Positions 48,169 through 57,253 of a stretch of DNA of 64,000 nt are shown here, one piece after another. Source of the stretch: an uncultured Caulobacter sp. (lineage in GTDB: Bacteria > Pseudomonadota > Alphaproteobacteria > Caulobacterales > Caulobacteraceae); NCBI RefSeq assembly GCF_947036865.1, contig NZ_CAMQSF010000003.1, positions 176,649 to 240,648 of the forward strand, in the 5' to 3' direction. Numbering within the stretch: the first letter of the stretch is position 1; each line of letters opens with the position of its first letter. The position numbers and the translations under genes are program-made. The notes below the pieces were generated by a model. That model was not told where the DNA came from and made no database searches. It saw only the letters and a list, made by a program, of their open reading frames with translations.

Positions 48169-49206
48169 GTGCCCTTTCGCGAAGGTCCCCTCGGCGACCT
48201 GAAAGTGCCGCTTACCTGGACGGCGGCGGTGGCGCTGATCGTGGCGGCCGTCATCGCCGTCGCCTTCCTCCTGGCCGACCGGCGCGAGACGCTCCAGGAG
48301 CAGGCTTACGGCGTCACGCGCCAGACCGTCGACACCGTGGCCAAGCCGGTCAGCGGGGCCATCGCCGCGCCGGGCCGTTGGACGGGGCTGGGGCTAGACT
48401 ATGTCCGCAGCTACTTCTTCACCGCCTCGGAGAACCGCCGCCTGAAGGCCGAGCTGGCCGAGATGCGTCAGTGGCGCGACCGCGCCTTGGCGCTGCAGGA
48501 CCAGAACGACCGCTACAAGTCGCTGCTGGGCCTGCGCACCGATCCGCCGATCCCGATGGCCTCGGCCCGGGTGGTCAGCGACAGCCGAGGACCTTTCGCC
48601 AACACCCGCCTGGCCGACGCCGGGTCGGAGCGCGGCATCGCCGTCGGCAATCCGGCGCTGAACGAGCGCGGTCTGGTCGGCCGGGTGGTCGGGGTCTCGC
48701 GCGGGGCCAGCCGCATCCTGCTGCTGACCGACATCGCCTCGCGCACGCCGGTGATGATCGACCGCACCAACGCCCGGGCGATCCTGACCGGCGACGGCGG
48801 CCCTAATCCGAAGCTGGAATATCTGCGCGGGGTCGATCCGATCCAGCAGGGCGACCGGGTCGTCACCTCGGGCGACGGCGGCGTGGTGCCGCGCGGCCTG
48901 CCGGTGGGCGCGGCGGTCAAGGGGCTGGACGGCCGCTGGCGCGTGGTGCTGTTCGCCGACCAGGCGGCGATCGACTATGTCCGCATCCTGCTGTTCAAGG
49001 ACTTCTCGCAGCTGGCCAACCAGAAGGAGCTGGAGGCCAAGGTCTTGCCGCCGGTGACGACCGAGGATCCGCAGAGCTCGATCCTGTCGACCCCGCCGGC
49101 GGCCGCGCCCAAGCCCGCGACTCCAACGCCCGCGACGCCGCCGGCGGTCGCGCCGCCGAAGCCGGCCCCGCCGGCCAAGCCCGCCGCGAGCGGGGCGCCC
49201 CGATGA
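48169..49206 (+). CDS. mreC: Rod shape-determining protein MreC (345 aa)
   Basis: Bitopic protein linking MreB to periplasmic wall enzymes; its beta domain activates PBP2. GTG start with AGGAGA upstream. Membrane helix at about residues 15-37 (TAAVALIVAAVIAVAFLLAD), coiled coil at about 80-115 ('ENRRLKAELAEMRQWRDRAL'), then two beta domains with 'VVGVSRGASRILLLTDI' and 'GDRVVTSGDGGVVPRGLPVG'. A Pro/Ala/Lys-rich tail (about 300-345) is longer than in E. coli. Overlaps mreD by 4 bases. Confidence 0.96.
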   Translation: MPFREGPLGDLKVPLTWTAAVALIVAAVIAVAFLLADRRETLQEQAYGVTRQTVDTVAKPVSGAIAAPGRWTGLGLDYVRSYFFTASENRRLKAELAEMRQWRDRALALQDQNDRYKSLLGLRTDPPIPMASARVVSDSRGPFANTRLADAGSERGIAVGNPALNERGLVGRVVGVSRGASRILLLTDIASRTPVMIDRTNARAILTGDGGPNPKLEYLRGVDPIQQGDRVVTSGDGGVVPRGLPVGAAVKGLDGRWRVVLFADQAAIDYVRILLFKDFSQLANQKELEAKVLPPVTTEDPQSSILSTPPAAAPKPATPTPATPPAVAPPKPAPPAKPAASGAPR

Positions 49207-49718
49207 AGCTCGGCGGCGCGCGACCGCTCAATCCCGGCCGTTGGCTGGGCGTGCCGATGCTGATGTGCATGGGCGCGACGATCCTGTTCGCCGCGCCGCT
49301 GCGCGTCTGGGGCCTGCAACTGCCCGAGCCGGTTTTCGCAATGGTCCCGGCCTTCGCCTGGGCGATGATCCGGCCCTCGATCCTGGCCCCGTTCGCGATC
49401 CTGGTGCTGGGCCTGTTCCTCGACATCTTCTGGGGCGGCCCCACGGGCCTGTGGGGCCTGTCGCTGCTGGTCGCCTATGCCATGGTGCTGATCCTGCGCA
49501 ACGCCATGACCGGCCAGAGCCGGCCGATGATGTGGGCCTGGTTCGCCGGGATCACCGGCGTGGCCATGGTCGCCGCGTTCCTGTTCACCATGCTCGACAG
49601 CCTGGCCATGCCCAGCCTGCTGGCCGTGTTCTGGCAGTTCCTGGTGACGGCCCTGCTGTTCCCGTTCGCCCACCGCCTGGTCGATCGCTTCGAGGACGCC
49701 GACGTGCGGTTCCGGTGA
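49203..49718 (+). CDS. mreD: Rod shape-determining protein MreD (171 aa)
   Basis: Small polytopic inner-membrane member of the elongasome. About five membrane helices; 'PSILAPFAILVLGLFLDIFW' with GGPTGLWGLSLLVAYAM is the recognisable MreD block (Asp in the membrane helix, Gly-rich loop). Start ATGA overlaps the mreC stop; it ends 4 bases before mrdA. Assignment rests on these features and on its position between mreC and mrdA. Confidence 0.92.
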   Translation: MKLGGARPLNPGRWLGVPMLMCMGATILFAAPLRVWGLQLPEPVFAMVPAFAWAMIRPSILAPFAILVLGLFLDIFWGGPTGLWGLSLLVAYAMVLILRNAMTGQSRPMMWAWFAGITGVAMVAAFLFTMLDSLAMPSLLAVFWQFLVTALLFPFAHRLVDRFEDADVRFR

Positions 49719-49722
49719 GGCG

Positions 49723-51726
49723 ATGAGCGAGCCGTCCATCTTCTTCTTCGAGGTCAACGAGCGTCAGGGGGTCTTCCACCGGCGCGCCTTCCTGCTGGGC
49801 GGCTTCACGGGTCTGGGCCTGCTGGCCCTGGGCGGGCGGCTGGCGCAGCTGCAGCTGGTCGAGGCCCAGCGCTACCAAAAGCTTTCGGCGGGCAACCAGT
49901 TCAACTATCGCCTGGTGCCGCCGCCGCGCGGCCTGATCCTGGACCGCAACGGCGTATCCCTGGCGTCCAATCGGCCGAACTTCCGGCTGATGATCAACAA
50001 GGACAAGGATCTGGACGCCGAGGCGGTGCTGGACGACCTGGCCAAGCTGGTCCCGATCGACGGCACGCGCCGCGCCCGGGTGCTGAAGGAGCTGGACCGC
50101 GCGCCGCGCAAGGCCCCGGTCGTGGTCATGGAAGACCTCTCCTGGGAGGAGTTCAGCCGCGTCAACATCCGCGCGCCGGAACTGCCCAATGTCACCGCCG
50201 ACATGGGCGAGGTGCGGGTCTATCCGTTCGGCGGCGCCTTCGCCCACGTCATCGGCTATGTCGCCAAGGCCAGCGATCGCGACCTGGACGCGGCCAAGGA
50301 CGACAGCACCCAGGACCAGGAACTGCTGCACAATCCCGGCTTCCGGATCGGCAAGCAGGGGGTCGAGAAGGCCTTCGACAAGCAGCTTCGCGGCCGCGCC
50401 GGCGCCACCAAGACCGAGGTCGACGCCCAGGGGCGCGTCGTGCGGCTGGATCCCGCCGGCGACATCGCCCCGACGCCGGGCAAGGAAATCCGCCTGACCC
50501 TCGACGCCGACATCCAGAACCGCGCGCTGGAGGTGATGGGCGAGGAGAGCGGCGCGATCGTGATGATCGACTGCCGCAGCGGCGACATCCTGTGCATGGC
50601 CTCGGCGCCCAGCTTCGACGCCAACCGCTTCGTCAAGGGCCTGTCCGGCGCCGAGTACAAGGCCCTGGCCGACTACGAGCGCAAGCCGCTGCTCGACAAG
50701 ACCATGACCGGCGTCTATCCGCCCGGCTCGACCTTCAAGCCGACCGTCGCCCTGGCGGCCTTGAGCGCCGGCGTCGATCCGACCGAGCGGGTGGTCTGCA
50801 CCGGCGGCTGGTACTTCGGCGGCCGCACCTGGCACTGCCACAAGAAGGGCGGCCACGGCGTGCAGAACATGCACGACGCGATCAAGAACTCCTGCGACGT
50901 CTATTTCTACCAGATGGCGCTGCGCATCGGCCCCGACCCCATCTACACGACGGCGACGGCGCTCGGGTTCGGCCAGGCGTTCGACATCGGCATTCCGGGG
51001 CAGCGCAAGGGCCTGGTGGGCTCGCGAGACTGGAAGAAGAAGGCCTTCAAGCGCGACCCGGTCTGGCATCCGGGGGATTCGGTCCCGTACGGGATCGGCC
51101 AGGGCTATATCAACGTCAACGCGCTGCAGCTGGCGACGATGTGCGCGCGCTTGGCCAACGGCAAGCGGGCGCTGAACCCGCGGCTGATCAAGTCGATCGG
51201 CGGCGTCGACCAACCGCACGGCGACGCAGTCGGCGACCTGCCGTTCCCGCCGGAGCATCTGGAGATCGTTCGCGCCGGCATGGCCGCCGTGGCCAACGAC
51301 CCGACCGGCGGCGCCTACAAGCAGAGCCAGCTGGGCCTGGGCGACGTGCTGATGGCCGGCAAGACCGGCACGGCCCAGGTGCGCCAGTATTCCCAGACGG
51401 GTTCGCGCAGCAACCAGGGCATTCCCTGGCGGCTAAAGGACCACAACCTGTTCATCGCCTTCGCGCCCTACGACAATCCGCGCTACGCCATGTCGGTGCT
51501 GGTCGAGCACGGCGGTCTGTTCGGCTCCAGCGCCGCCGCGCCGCGCGCGCGCGAGGTGATGCGGGTGGCGCTGCTGAAGGACCCCGAGATCCGGGCCCGT
51601 ATCGAAAAGCCCATGCCGCTGCCGCCGGTCGACGACGCCGAGTTCTCGACCGAGGGCGCCGCGCCCGATAGTCCCACGGAAGGCCCCGCGGCCGCGCCGT
51701 CCCCGCTTCCAGGAGTCCCCCAATGA
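49723..51726 (+). CDS. mrdA: Penicillin-binding protein 2, peptidoglycan transpeptidase (667 aa)
   Basis: Monofunctional transpeptidase of the elongasome, partner of RodA. N-terminal membrane anchor (about 26-45, 'RAFLLGGFTGLGLLALGGRL'), a PBP dimerisation domain with 'PPPRGLILDRNGVSLASNRP', then the transpeptidase domain: active-site Ser336 in GVYPPGSTFKPT (STFK), SCD at 390-392 (the SxD form usual in PBP2) and KTGTAQ at 547-552. A Pro/Ala-rich tail closes the protein. Coupled to rodA by a 4-base overlap. Confidence 0.96.
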   Translation: MSEPSIFFFEVNERQGVFHRRAFLLGGFTGLGLLALGGRLAQLQLVEAQRYQKLSAGNQFNYRLVPPPRGLILDRNGVSLASNRPNFRLMINKDKDLDAEAVLDDLAKLVPIDGTRRARVLKELDRAPRKAPVVVMEDLSWEEFSRVNIRAPELPNVTADMGEVRVYPFGGAFAHVIGYVAKASDRDLDAAKDDSTQDQELLHNPGFRIGKQGVEKAFDKQLRGRAGATKTEVDAQGRVVRLDPAGDIAPTPGKEIRLTLDADIQNRALEVMGEESGAIVMIDCRSGDILCMASAPSFDANRFVKGLSGAEYKALADYERKPLLDKTMTGVYPPGSTFKPTVALAALSAGVDPTERVVCTGGWYFGGRTWHCHKKGGHGVQNMHDAIKNSCDVYFYQMALRIGPDPIYTTATALGFGQAFDIGIPGQRKGLVGSRDWKKKAFKRDPVWHPGDSVPYGIGQGYINVNALQLATMCARLANGKRALNPRLIKSIGGVDQPHGDAVGDLPFPPEHLEIVRAGMAAVANDPTGGAYKQSQLGLGDVLMAGKTGTAQVRQYSQTGSRSNQGIPWRLKDHNLFIAFAPYDNPRYAMSVLVEHGGLFGSSAAAPRAREVMRVALLKDPEIRARIEKPMPLPPVDDAEFSTEGAAPDSPTEGPAAAPSPLPGVPQ

Positions 51727-52880
51727 CCTTGAGCGGGGGCCTCACCCGGCCGGGCGAGCGCGACCGGCCGATCATCAAGTTCATGGAGGTCGACTGGACC
51801 TTCTGCCTGGTGCTGGCGCTGATCGCCGGCGTCGGCGGCCTGATGCTGTTCTCGATCGCCGGCGCCTCCTGGGAGCCGTGGGCCGACAAGCACCTGCTGC
51901 GCTTTGGCGTCTATTTCGTGATCATGATCGCCCTGGCCATGTGCGACCTGCGCTGGTGGTTCTGGTCGGCCTATCCCGTCTATATCGTCGGCGTGATCCT
52001 GCTGGTGGCCGTGGACGTGTTCGGCCACACGGCGCTGGGCGCGCAGCGCTGGCTGCAACTGGGGCCCATCCGGTTCCAGCCGTCCGAGGTGATGAAGATC
52101 GGCCTCGTGCTGGCCTTGGCTAGGTTCTATCACGGCCTCACGGCCGATCGCGCGCGGCTGTCGTGGCTGCTGCTGATCCCGGCCGCGATGATCGGCGTGC
52201 CGTTCCTGCTGGTGGCCAAGCAGCCCGACCTCGGCACCGCGATCCTGCTGGGCGCGACCGGCTTCGCGATCATGGTGCTGGCCGGGCTGGACTGGCGGGT
52301 GATCACGGCGGGCGTGGTCGGGGCGGTGATGGCGGTGCCGCCCTTCGTGATGTTCGTGCTGCACGACTACCAGCGCAATCGGATCCTGACCTTCCTGAAC
52401 CCCGAGCAGGACCCGTCCGGCGACGGCTACCACATCCTGCAGTCCAAGATCGCCCTGGGCTCGGGCGGTCTGTTGGGCAAGGGGTTCGGTCTCGGCTCGC
52501 AGAGCCAGCTGAACTTCCTGCCCGAGAAGCAGACCGACTTCATCTTCGCCACGCTGGCCGAGGAGTTCGGCTTCGTCGGCTGTTTCGGCGTGCTGTTCCT
52601 GTACGGCGCGGTGATCTTCATGGCGCTGCGTATCGCCTCGATCAGCCACAGCCACTTCGGACGCCTGGCGGCGGCCGGCGTCACGGCGACCTTTTCGCTC
52701 TACGTGCTGATCAACGGGGCCATGGTCATGGGCCTGGCGCCGGTCGTGGGCGTGCCGATGCCGATGCTGTCCTACGGCGGCACCGTCATGCTGACGGTGA
52801 TGGTGGGCTTCGGCCTCGTCCAGTCGGTGCGCGTGCACCGTTATACCGAGGTGACCAGCGGCAAGGGCTCGCTGCTCTGA
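51723..52880 (+). CDS. rodA: Peptidoglycan glycosyltransferase RodA (385 aa)
   Basis: SEDS-family polymerase that makes glycan strands from lipid II with PBP2. Ten membrane helices. 'GAQRWLQLGPIRFQPSEVMK' and 'VAKQPDLGTAILLGATGFAI' contain the SEDS signature (the functionally important Asp is in QPDLGTA), and 'FLPEKQTDFIFATLAEEFGF' plus 'VPMPMLSYGGTVMLTVMVGF' are the usual C-terminal blocks. Its ATGA start overlaps the mrdA stop; a palindromic repeat pair follows. Confidence 0.97.
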   Translation: MTLSGGLTRPGERDRPIIKFMEVDWTFCLVLALIAGVGGLMLFSIAGASWEPWADKHLLRFGVYFVIMIALAMCDLRWWFWSAYPVYIVGVILLVAVDVFGHTALGAQRWLQLGPIRFQPSEVMKIGLVLALARFYHGLTADRARLSWLLLIPAAMIGVPFLLVAKQPDLGTAILLGATGFAIMVLAGLDWRVITAGVVGAVMAVPPFVMFVLHDYQRNRILTFLNPEQDPSGDGYHILQSKIALGSGGLLGKGFGLGSQSQLNFLPEKQTDFIFATLAEEFGFVGCFGVLFLYGAVIFMALRIASISHSHFGRLAAAGVTATFSLYVLINGAMVMGLAPVVGVPMPMLSYGGTVMLTVMVGFGLVQSVRVHRYTEVTSGKGSLL

Positions 52881-52896
52881 GCGGCAGTCCAGGCGC

Positions 52897-52986
52897 ATCC
52901 TCGCCCTTCGACAGGCTCAGGGTGAGGACTACTCTCAGGCCGCGTCAGCGGAAAACCTCATCCTAGCTTGTCGAAGGACGAGGTTT
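52897..52986. repeat. Paired inverted palindromes, family D, copy 1 (REPIN-like)
   Basis: Left arm CCTCGCCCTTCGACAGGCTC AGGGTGAGG; right arm (52955-52986) AACCTCATCCTAGCTTGTCG AAGGACGAGGTT, its inverse. Spacer about 28 bases. Between convergent rodA and the prolyl iminopeptidase gene. Confidence 0.78.
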
Positions 52987-52996
52987 TCGCACGCCT

Positions 52997-53986
52997 CTAG
53001 CTGACCAGCGCCGCGTCCGTCGCCCGCACCAGGCCGTCGATGACGCCGGGCTCGGTCGAGGCGTGGCCGGCGTCCCAGACGATGTCGAAGCGCGCCTCGG
53101 GCCAGGCCCGATGCAGGCGCCAGGCGCTGTCCAGCGGCGTGACCACGTCGAAGCGACCCTGGACGATCCAGCCGGGGATATGCCGGATCCGGTCGATGTT
53201 CCTCAGGATCCAGCCGTCCTCGTCGAAGAAGCCCTTGTTCATGAAGAAGTGGCACTCGATCCGCGCGAAGGCGATCGCGAAGTCCTCTTCGTTGAACTTG
53301 GACGGGCGGGCCTCGGGGCCGCGCAGCGAGATGGTGTCGCCCTCCCACTGGCTCCAGGCCGCGGCGGCCTCCAGCTGCACGCGACGATCGGGGGCGACCA
53401 ACCGACGATGATAGGCGGCCATCAGGTCGCCGCGCTCGTCCTCGGGGATCGGGGCCAGGAAGCGCTCCCAGGCGTCGGGGAACAGCATCGAGGCGCCGTC
53501 CTGATAGAACCAGCGCAGCTCGCGGTCGGTGAGCAGGAAGATGCCGCGCAGCACCAGGCCGTCCACCCGCTCGGGATGGGTGATGGCGTAGGCCAGGGCC
53601 AGGGTCGAGCCCCAGGAGCCGCCGAACACCGTCCACTTCTCGACGCCCAGATGCTCGCGCAGGCGTTCGATGTCGGCGATCAGGCTCCAGGTGGTGTTGT
53701 CCTCGAGACTGGCGTTCGGGCGCGAGCGGCCGCAGCCGCGCTGGTCGAACAGGGTCATGCGCCACTTGGTCGGGTCGAAGAACCGCCGCATGGTCGGGTT
53801 GACCGCGCCGCCCGGGCCGCCGTGCAGGATCACGCAGGGCCGGCCGCGCGGATTGCCGCATTCCTCGTAATAGATCTCGTGCGGACCGCCGGTCGGCATC
53901 CAGCCGAACGAAAACGGCTCGACCTCGCGGAACAGACCACGGCGGCCAACGGAACTCATGGCGGCGAGGGAAGCGTTACGATCCAT
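52997..53986 (-). CDS. pip: Prolyl iminopeptidase (329 aa)
   Basis: Alpha/beta hydrolase (S33) that releases N-terminal proline from peptides. 'EIYYEECGNPRGRPCVILHG' then GPGGAVNPTMRRFFDP is the family oxyanion region, 'MTLFDQRGCGRSRPNAS' the next block, GGSWGSTLALAYA the nucleophile elbow, and 'IVQGRFDVVTPLDSAWRLHR' with a late His (WDAGHAS) the Asp and His. ATG at 53986 is preferred; the frame is open upstream into divergent-promoter DNA. Normal length. Confidence 0.93.
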   Translation of the reverse strand: MDRNASLAAMSSVGRRGLFREVEPFSFGWMPTGGPHEIYYEECGNPRGRPCVILHGGPGGAVNPTMRRFFDPTKWRMTLFDQRGCGRSRPNASLEDNTTWSLIADIERLREHLGVEKWTVFGGSWGSTLALAYAITHPERVDGLVLRGIFLLTDRELRWFYQDGASMLFPDAWERFLAPIPEDERGDLMAAYHRRLVAPDRRVQLEAAAAWSQWEGDTISLRGPEARPSKFNEEDFAIAFARIECHFFMNKGFFDEDGWILRNIDRIRHIPGWIVQGRFDVVTPLDSAWRLHRAWPEARFDIVWDAGHASTEPGVIDGLVRATDAALVS

Positions 53987-54074
53987 GCGACCAACCCTAA
54001 CTTGGTTTGCCTCCGCCTGTGAACGCCGATCGCGACCGCTTATCGCCTTTCGACCGCTTCTGTATGGTGCGCCC

Positions 54075-54335
54075 ATGACTCAGCTCGCGCCCGAAGACTA
54101 CTCCGACGACGAACTGCTCGGGATGCTGAACCCGATCCAGCTGGCCGAGCTTGATCGGCAGATCGGCGAGATGTTCGGGGCTGAAGGCGTCGACCGCGCC
54201 GAGGCGCTGTTCGCCATGGCCAATGTCTACAGCCTGCGGGCGGCCGAGCGCGACGAGGTTTCGGCGCTCGCCATGCTGCAACTGGCCGCCGCCATGCGCC
54301 GCCGGGCCGAGGCGATGATCGCGGCGCGGAACTGA
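54075..54335 (+). CDS. Small helical protein of unknown function (86 aa)
   Basis: Not recognised. All-helical, acidic N-terminus (MTQLAPEDYSDDELLGMLNP), then 'LAELDRQIGEMFGAEGVDRA' and an Ala/Arg-rich C-terminal helix. No signal or membrane segment. ATG at 54075; short divergent gap (88 bases) to the prolyl iminopeptidase, which may share a promoter region. Followed by a palindromic repeat pair. Confidence 0.6.
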   Translation: MTQLAPEDYSDDELLGMLNPIQLAELDRQIGEMFGAEGVDRAEALFAMANVYSLRAAERDEVSALAMLQLAAAMRRRAEAMIAARN

Positions 54336-54342
54336 GGCGCCG

Positions 54343-54426
54343 AACCTCGTCCTTCGACAGGCTCGGGATGAGGTTCCACCCAGTCTTCCGTGATCCTCGC
54401 CCTGAGCGTGTCGAAGGGCGAGGATC
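54343..54426. repeat. Paired inverted palindromes, family D, copy 2 (REPIN-like)
   Basis: Left arm AACCTCGTCCTTCGACAGGC TCGGGATGAGGTT; right arm (54392-54426) GATCCTCGCCCTGAGCGTGT CGAAGGGCGAGGATC. Same arms as the 52897 copy with a spacer of about 16 bases. Between convergent genes. Confidence 0.78.
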
Positions 54427-54438
54427 ACACCCGGACGG

Positions 54439-55431
54439 TTAAAGCGGGAACCGCCGGTCGAGCCAGCCCAGGATCGCCGCGTTGACCTCGGCGGGCTTCT
54501 CCTGCTGGGTCCAGTGGCCGCTGCCCTCGATCAGCACCTTCTCGAGATCCGAGATCTGGTCGCCCATGCGATCGGCCATGGCCGGCGGCAGGACGACGTC
54601 CAGCTCGGCCATGATCATCAGGCAGGGGACGCCGTCTATGCGGCGGGGCTGCCCCTCGGCCGCCAGCCAGTTCCGCGTGAAGTTGCGGTACCAGTTGATC
54701 CCGCCGGTGAAGCCGGTGCGCTCGAAAGCCTCGACGAAGAACGCCAACTCGTCCGGCGCCAGCAATTGGCTGCCATCGTCCGTTGGGTCGTAATGGGCGA
54801 GCGCCTCTTGCAGCGCCAGGCTGCGGCGCTCCGCCGGCCGCGTCAGGAAGTCGTCCTGCGTGCCCTGGGGCCGGCGCATGAAGAACCGCATCGTGCGCTC
54901 GACATCCGCCGCCAGCTGGGCGTCGGCCACGCCGAGCTTCTGGAAGTGGACGATATACATGTCCTCGCCATAGGCGTTGCGGAACATCTCGATCGGATCC
55001 AGCGGCAGGCGCGGCGTGAACGGCGTGTTGAGGCCGACGACCCCGGCCACCCGCGTCGGATGCATCAGGGGCATCTGCCAGACGACGAAGCCGCCCCAGT
55101 CGTGGCCGACGAAGATGGCCTTCTCGACGCCCAGATGGTCGAGCAGGCCGACGAGGTCGCCGGTCAGGTGCGCCATGTCGTAGGCTTCGACGGCCTCCGG
55201 TCCCGGGGTGAGGCCATAGCCCCGCTGGTCGGGCGCGATCACCCAGCGCCCGGCCGCCGCCAGGGCCGCGATCTGGTGACGCCACGAGAAGGCCAGCTCC
55301 GGAAAGCCGTGGCACAGCACGATCGGAACGCCTTGCCGCGGACCCGCCTCGTAATAGGCCAGGCGGATGCCGTTCACGTCGGCGAACCGGGGTTCGGGCA
55401 GGGGCGGGGCTTTGGTGTGCATGACCGTCAT
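54439..55431 (-). CDS. Alpha/beta hydrolase, soluble epoxide hydrolase type (330 aa)
   Basis: Probable epoxide hydrolase. Oxyanion motif HGFPELAFSWRHQI, nucleophile Asp in VGHDWGGFVVW (about residue 120), cap-domain Tyr region 'GGINWYRNFTRNW' and catalytic His in GSGHWTQQEKP. This set of motifs is characteristic of bacterial epoxide hydrolases rather than haloalkane dehalogenases. Two ATGs are close together; 55431 (MTVMHTK) is used. Substrate unknown. Confidence 0.88.
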   Translation of the reverse strand: MTVMHTKAPPLPEPRFADVNGIRLAYYEAGPRQGVPIVLCHGFPELAFSWRHQIAALAAAGRWVIAPDQRGYGLTPGPEAVEAYDMAHLTGDLVGLLDHLGVEKAIFVGHDWGGFVVWQMPLMHPTRVAGVVGLNTPFTPRLPLDPIEMFRNAYGEDMYIVHFQKLGVADAQLAADVERTMRFFMRRPQGTQDDFLTRPAERRSLALQEALAHYDPTDDGSQLLAPDELAFFVEAFERTGFTGGINWYRNFTRNWLAAEGQPRRIDGVPCLMIMAELDVVLPPAMADRMGDQISDLEKVLIEGSGHWTQQEKPAEVNAAILGWLDRRFPL

Positions 55432-55545
55432 GAGCGCTGGCCTCCCGCCGTTCTCGGTTATTGCCGATAAGCATTGAGGGGCTCCCCGGGGGCGAGCAAG
55501 CGTCATTTGCGCTTTCCCTTGGGTCGTTCGGGCGTAAAAGGCCGC

Positions 55546-56763
55546 ATGCCCGACGCCAGTCCGCCGCCCGCCGCCGTTCCCTGGCGTTTCGTCCTGCTGC
55601 TCGGCGCCCTGACCGCCTTCGCGCCGATGTCGATCGACATGTACCTGTCGAGCCTGCCGTCGATCGGGCGGAGCCTGCACGCCGCGCCGGATCAGACCCA
55701 GGCGACCCTGGCGGCCTTCTTCGCGGGCATGGCGATCGGTCAGATCATCTACGGCCCGGCGTCGGATCGCTTCGGGCGGCGCCCGCCGCTGCTGGTCGGC
55801 GTCGGGGTCTTTGTGCTCGCCTCGGCCGTCTGCGCCCTGGCGCCGAACATCCAGGTGCTGATCGCCGCGCGCTTCGTCCAGGCGCTAGGGGGCTGCGCCG
55901 GCGCCGTCGTGGCCCGCGCCGTGGTCCGCGATCGGTTCAGCCATACCGAGACGGCCCGGGTCCTATCGCTGATGACCCTGATCATGGGTCTGGCGCCCGT
56001 CCTGGCGCCGCAGCTCGGCGGCGTGGTGCAGCTCGTGGCCGGCTGGCGCGGGGTGTTCTGGACCCTCGTGGCCTTTGGCCTGCTGATCGGCGCGTGGGTG
56101 ACCGTGGCGCTCGGCGAGTCCCGCTCGCCGGAGACCGAAGCCCAGGCGCGGGGCGAGAACCCGCTGAAGGCCTATGCGGCGCTGTTCGGCATGCGGCGGC
56201 TGATGGGCTACGCTCTGGCCGGGGCGCTGAACGGCGCGGTGCTGTTCACCTACATCTCGAGCGCGCCGGATCTGGTGATGGGGACCTACGGCCATAGTCC
56301 GCTGGTGTTCAACCTGATCTTCGCCTTCAACGCGGTTGGCATCATCGGCGCCAGCCAGGTCAATCGCTGGCTGCTGCGCCGCCGCCTGCCCGACGACGTG
56401 CTGAGCAAGGCCAGCATGGCCTCGATCGTCGCGGCGCTGCTGCTGACGATCGCGGCCTGGACCGGCTGGGGCGGGCAGTGGACGGTGCTGCCGCTGCTGT
56501 TCGCGGCTCTGTCGATCTACGGCCTGATGGGCGGCAACACCATGGCCGGCGCGCTCAGCGTCGATCAGCGCCGCGCGGGCTCGATCTCGGCCCTGATGGG
56601 CTCGGCTTCGTTCGGAGCGGGGGCCGTCGCCTCCTGGGCCGGCGGGATGCTGCACGACGGCACGCCGCGCCCCGTGGCCGGCGTGATGTTCGCCTGCCTG
56701 GTCGGTTCGGCGCTGGCGATTTTCGGCCTCGCCCTGCCGGGCGCGCGCAAGGCTCAGGCCTGA
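55546..56763 (+). CDS. Bcr/CflA family drug efflux MFS transporter (405 aa)
   Basis: Twelve-helix major facilitator with the drug:H+ antiporter family features of Bcr/CflA: 'LGALTAFAPMSIDMYLSSLP' in helix 1, the motif A loop GPASDRFGRRPPLL between helices 2 and 3, and 'ARFVQALGGCAGAVVARAVV' in helix 4 (motif C region). ATG at 55546 places helix 1 correctly. Overlaps the convergent DUF423 gene by 10 bases. Natural substrates not deducible. Confidence 0.9.
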   Translation: MPDASPPPAAVPWRFVLLLGALTAFAPMSIDMYLSSLPSIGRSLHAAPDQTQATLAAFFAGMAIGQIIYGPASDRFGRRPPLLVGVGVFVLASAVCALAPNIQVLIAARFVQALGGCAGAVVARAVVRDRFSHTETARVLSLMTLIMGLAPVLAPQLGGVVQLVAGWRGVFWTLVAFGLLIGAWVTVALGESRSPETEAQARGENPLKAYAALFGMRRLMGYALAGALNGAVLFTYISSAPDLVMGTYGHSPLVFNLIFAFNAVGIIGASQVNRWLLRRRLPDDVLSKASMASIVAALLLTIAAWTGWGGQWTVLPLLFAALSIYGLMGGNTMAGALSVDQRRAGSISALMGSASFGAGAVASWAGGMLHDGTPRPVAGVMFACLVGSALAIFGLALPGARKAQA

Positions 56764-57152
56764 TCGGGCAGGGTGAAGGCCCGCCAGGCCATCAGCGCCC
56801 AGCCGGCCAGGAACGCGAGGCCGCCCAGCGGCGTGATCGCGCCCAGGATCCGAGGAGCCCCCAGCGCCATCGCGTAGAGCGAGCCCGAGAACACCACGGT
56901 ACCGCCCAGGAACAGCGCCGCGACCAGGCCCATGCCCTTGGCCCCGGCGCGATGCAGGGCGAGAGCCGCGAACACGGCCAGGGCGTGGGTCATCTGATAT
57001 TGTGAGCCGGTATGCAGCCACTCGACCGCCTTCCAGGCCTGGATCCCGTGCGCGGCGAAGGCCCCGAAGGCCACCGAGAGCAGGCCGCTGATCGCCGCCA
57101 GACCGGCCCACACGCCGGGAGTCCACCGCGTCGCCACCTTACGCTCCGTCAC
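56754..57152 (-). CDS. DUF423 small membrane protein (132 aa)
   Basis: Four-helix inner-membrane protein of the DUF423 family. 'AAISGLLSVAFGAFAAHGIQ', 'YQMTHALAVFAALAL', GTVVFSGSLYAMALG and 'ITPLGGLAFLAGWALMA' are the family's four helices in order. Function unknown. Its stop lies inside the end of the convergent Bcr/CflA gene. The start (ATG, MTERKVATRW) faces the 57254 operon across about 100 bases. Confidence 0.9.
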   Translation of the reverse strand: MTERKVATRWTPGVWAGLAAISGLLSVAFGAFAAHGIQAWKAVEWLHTGSQYQMTHALAVFAALALHRAGAKGMGLVAALFLGGTVVFSGSLYAMALGAPRILGAITPLGGLAFLAGWALMAWRAFTLPDQA

Positions 57153-57253
57153 CGTTGCAATCGTCAGGCGCGACCTTAACGTCGCAAGTCTGGACGTAAA
57201 GCCGCCCCGCCTCCGTACGCAGAGGGCTCGCGCGATCCAGGGGAGGAGACGGC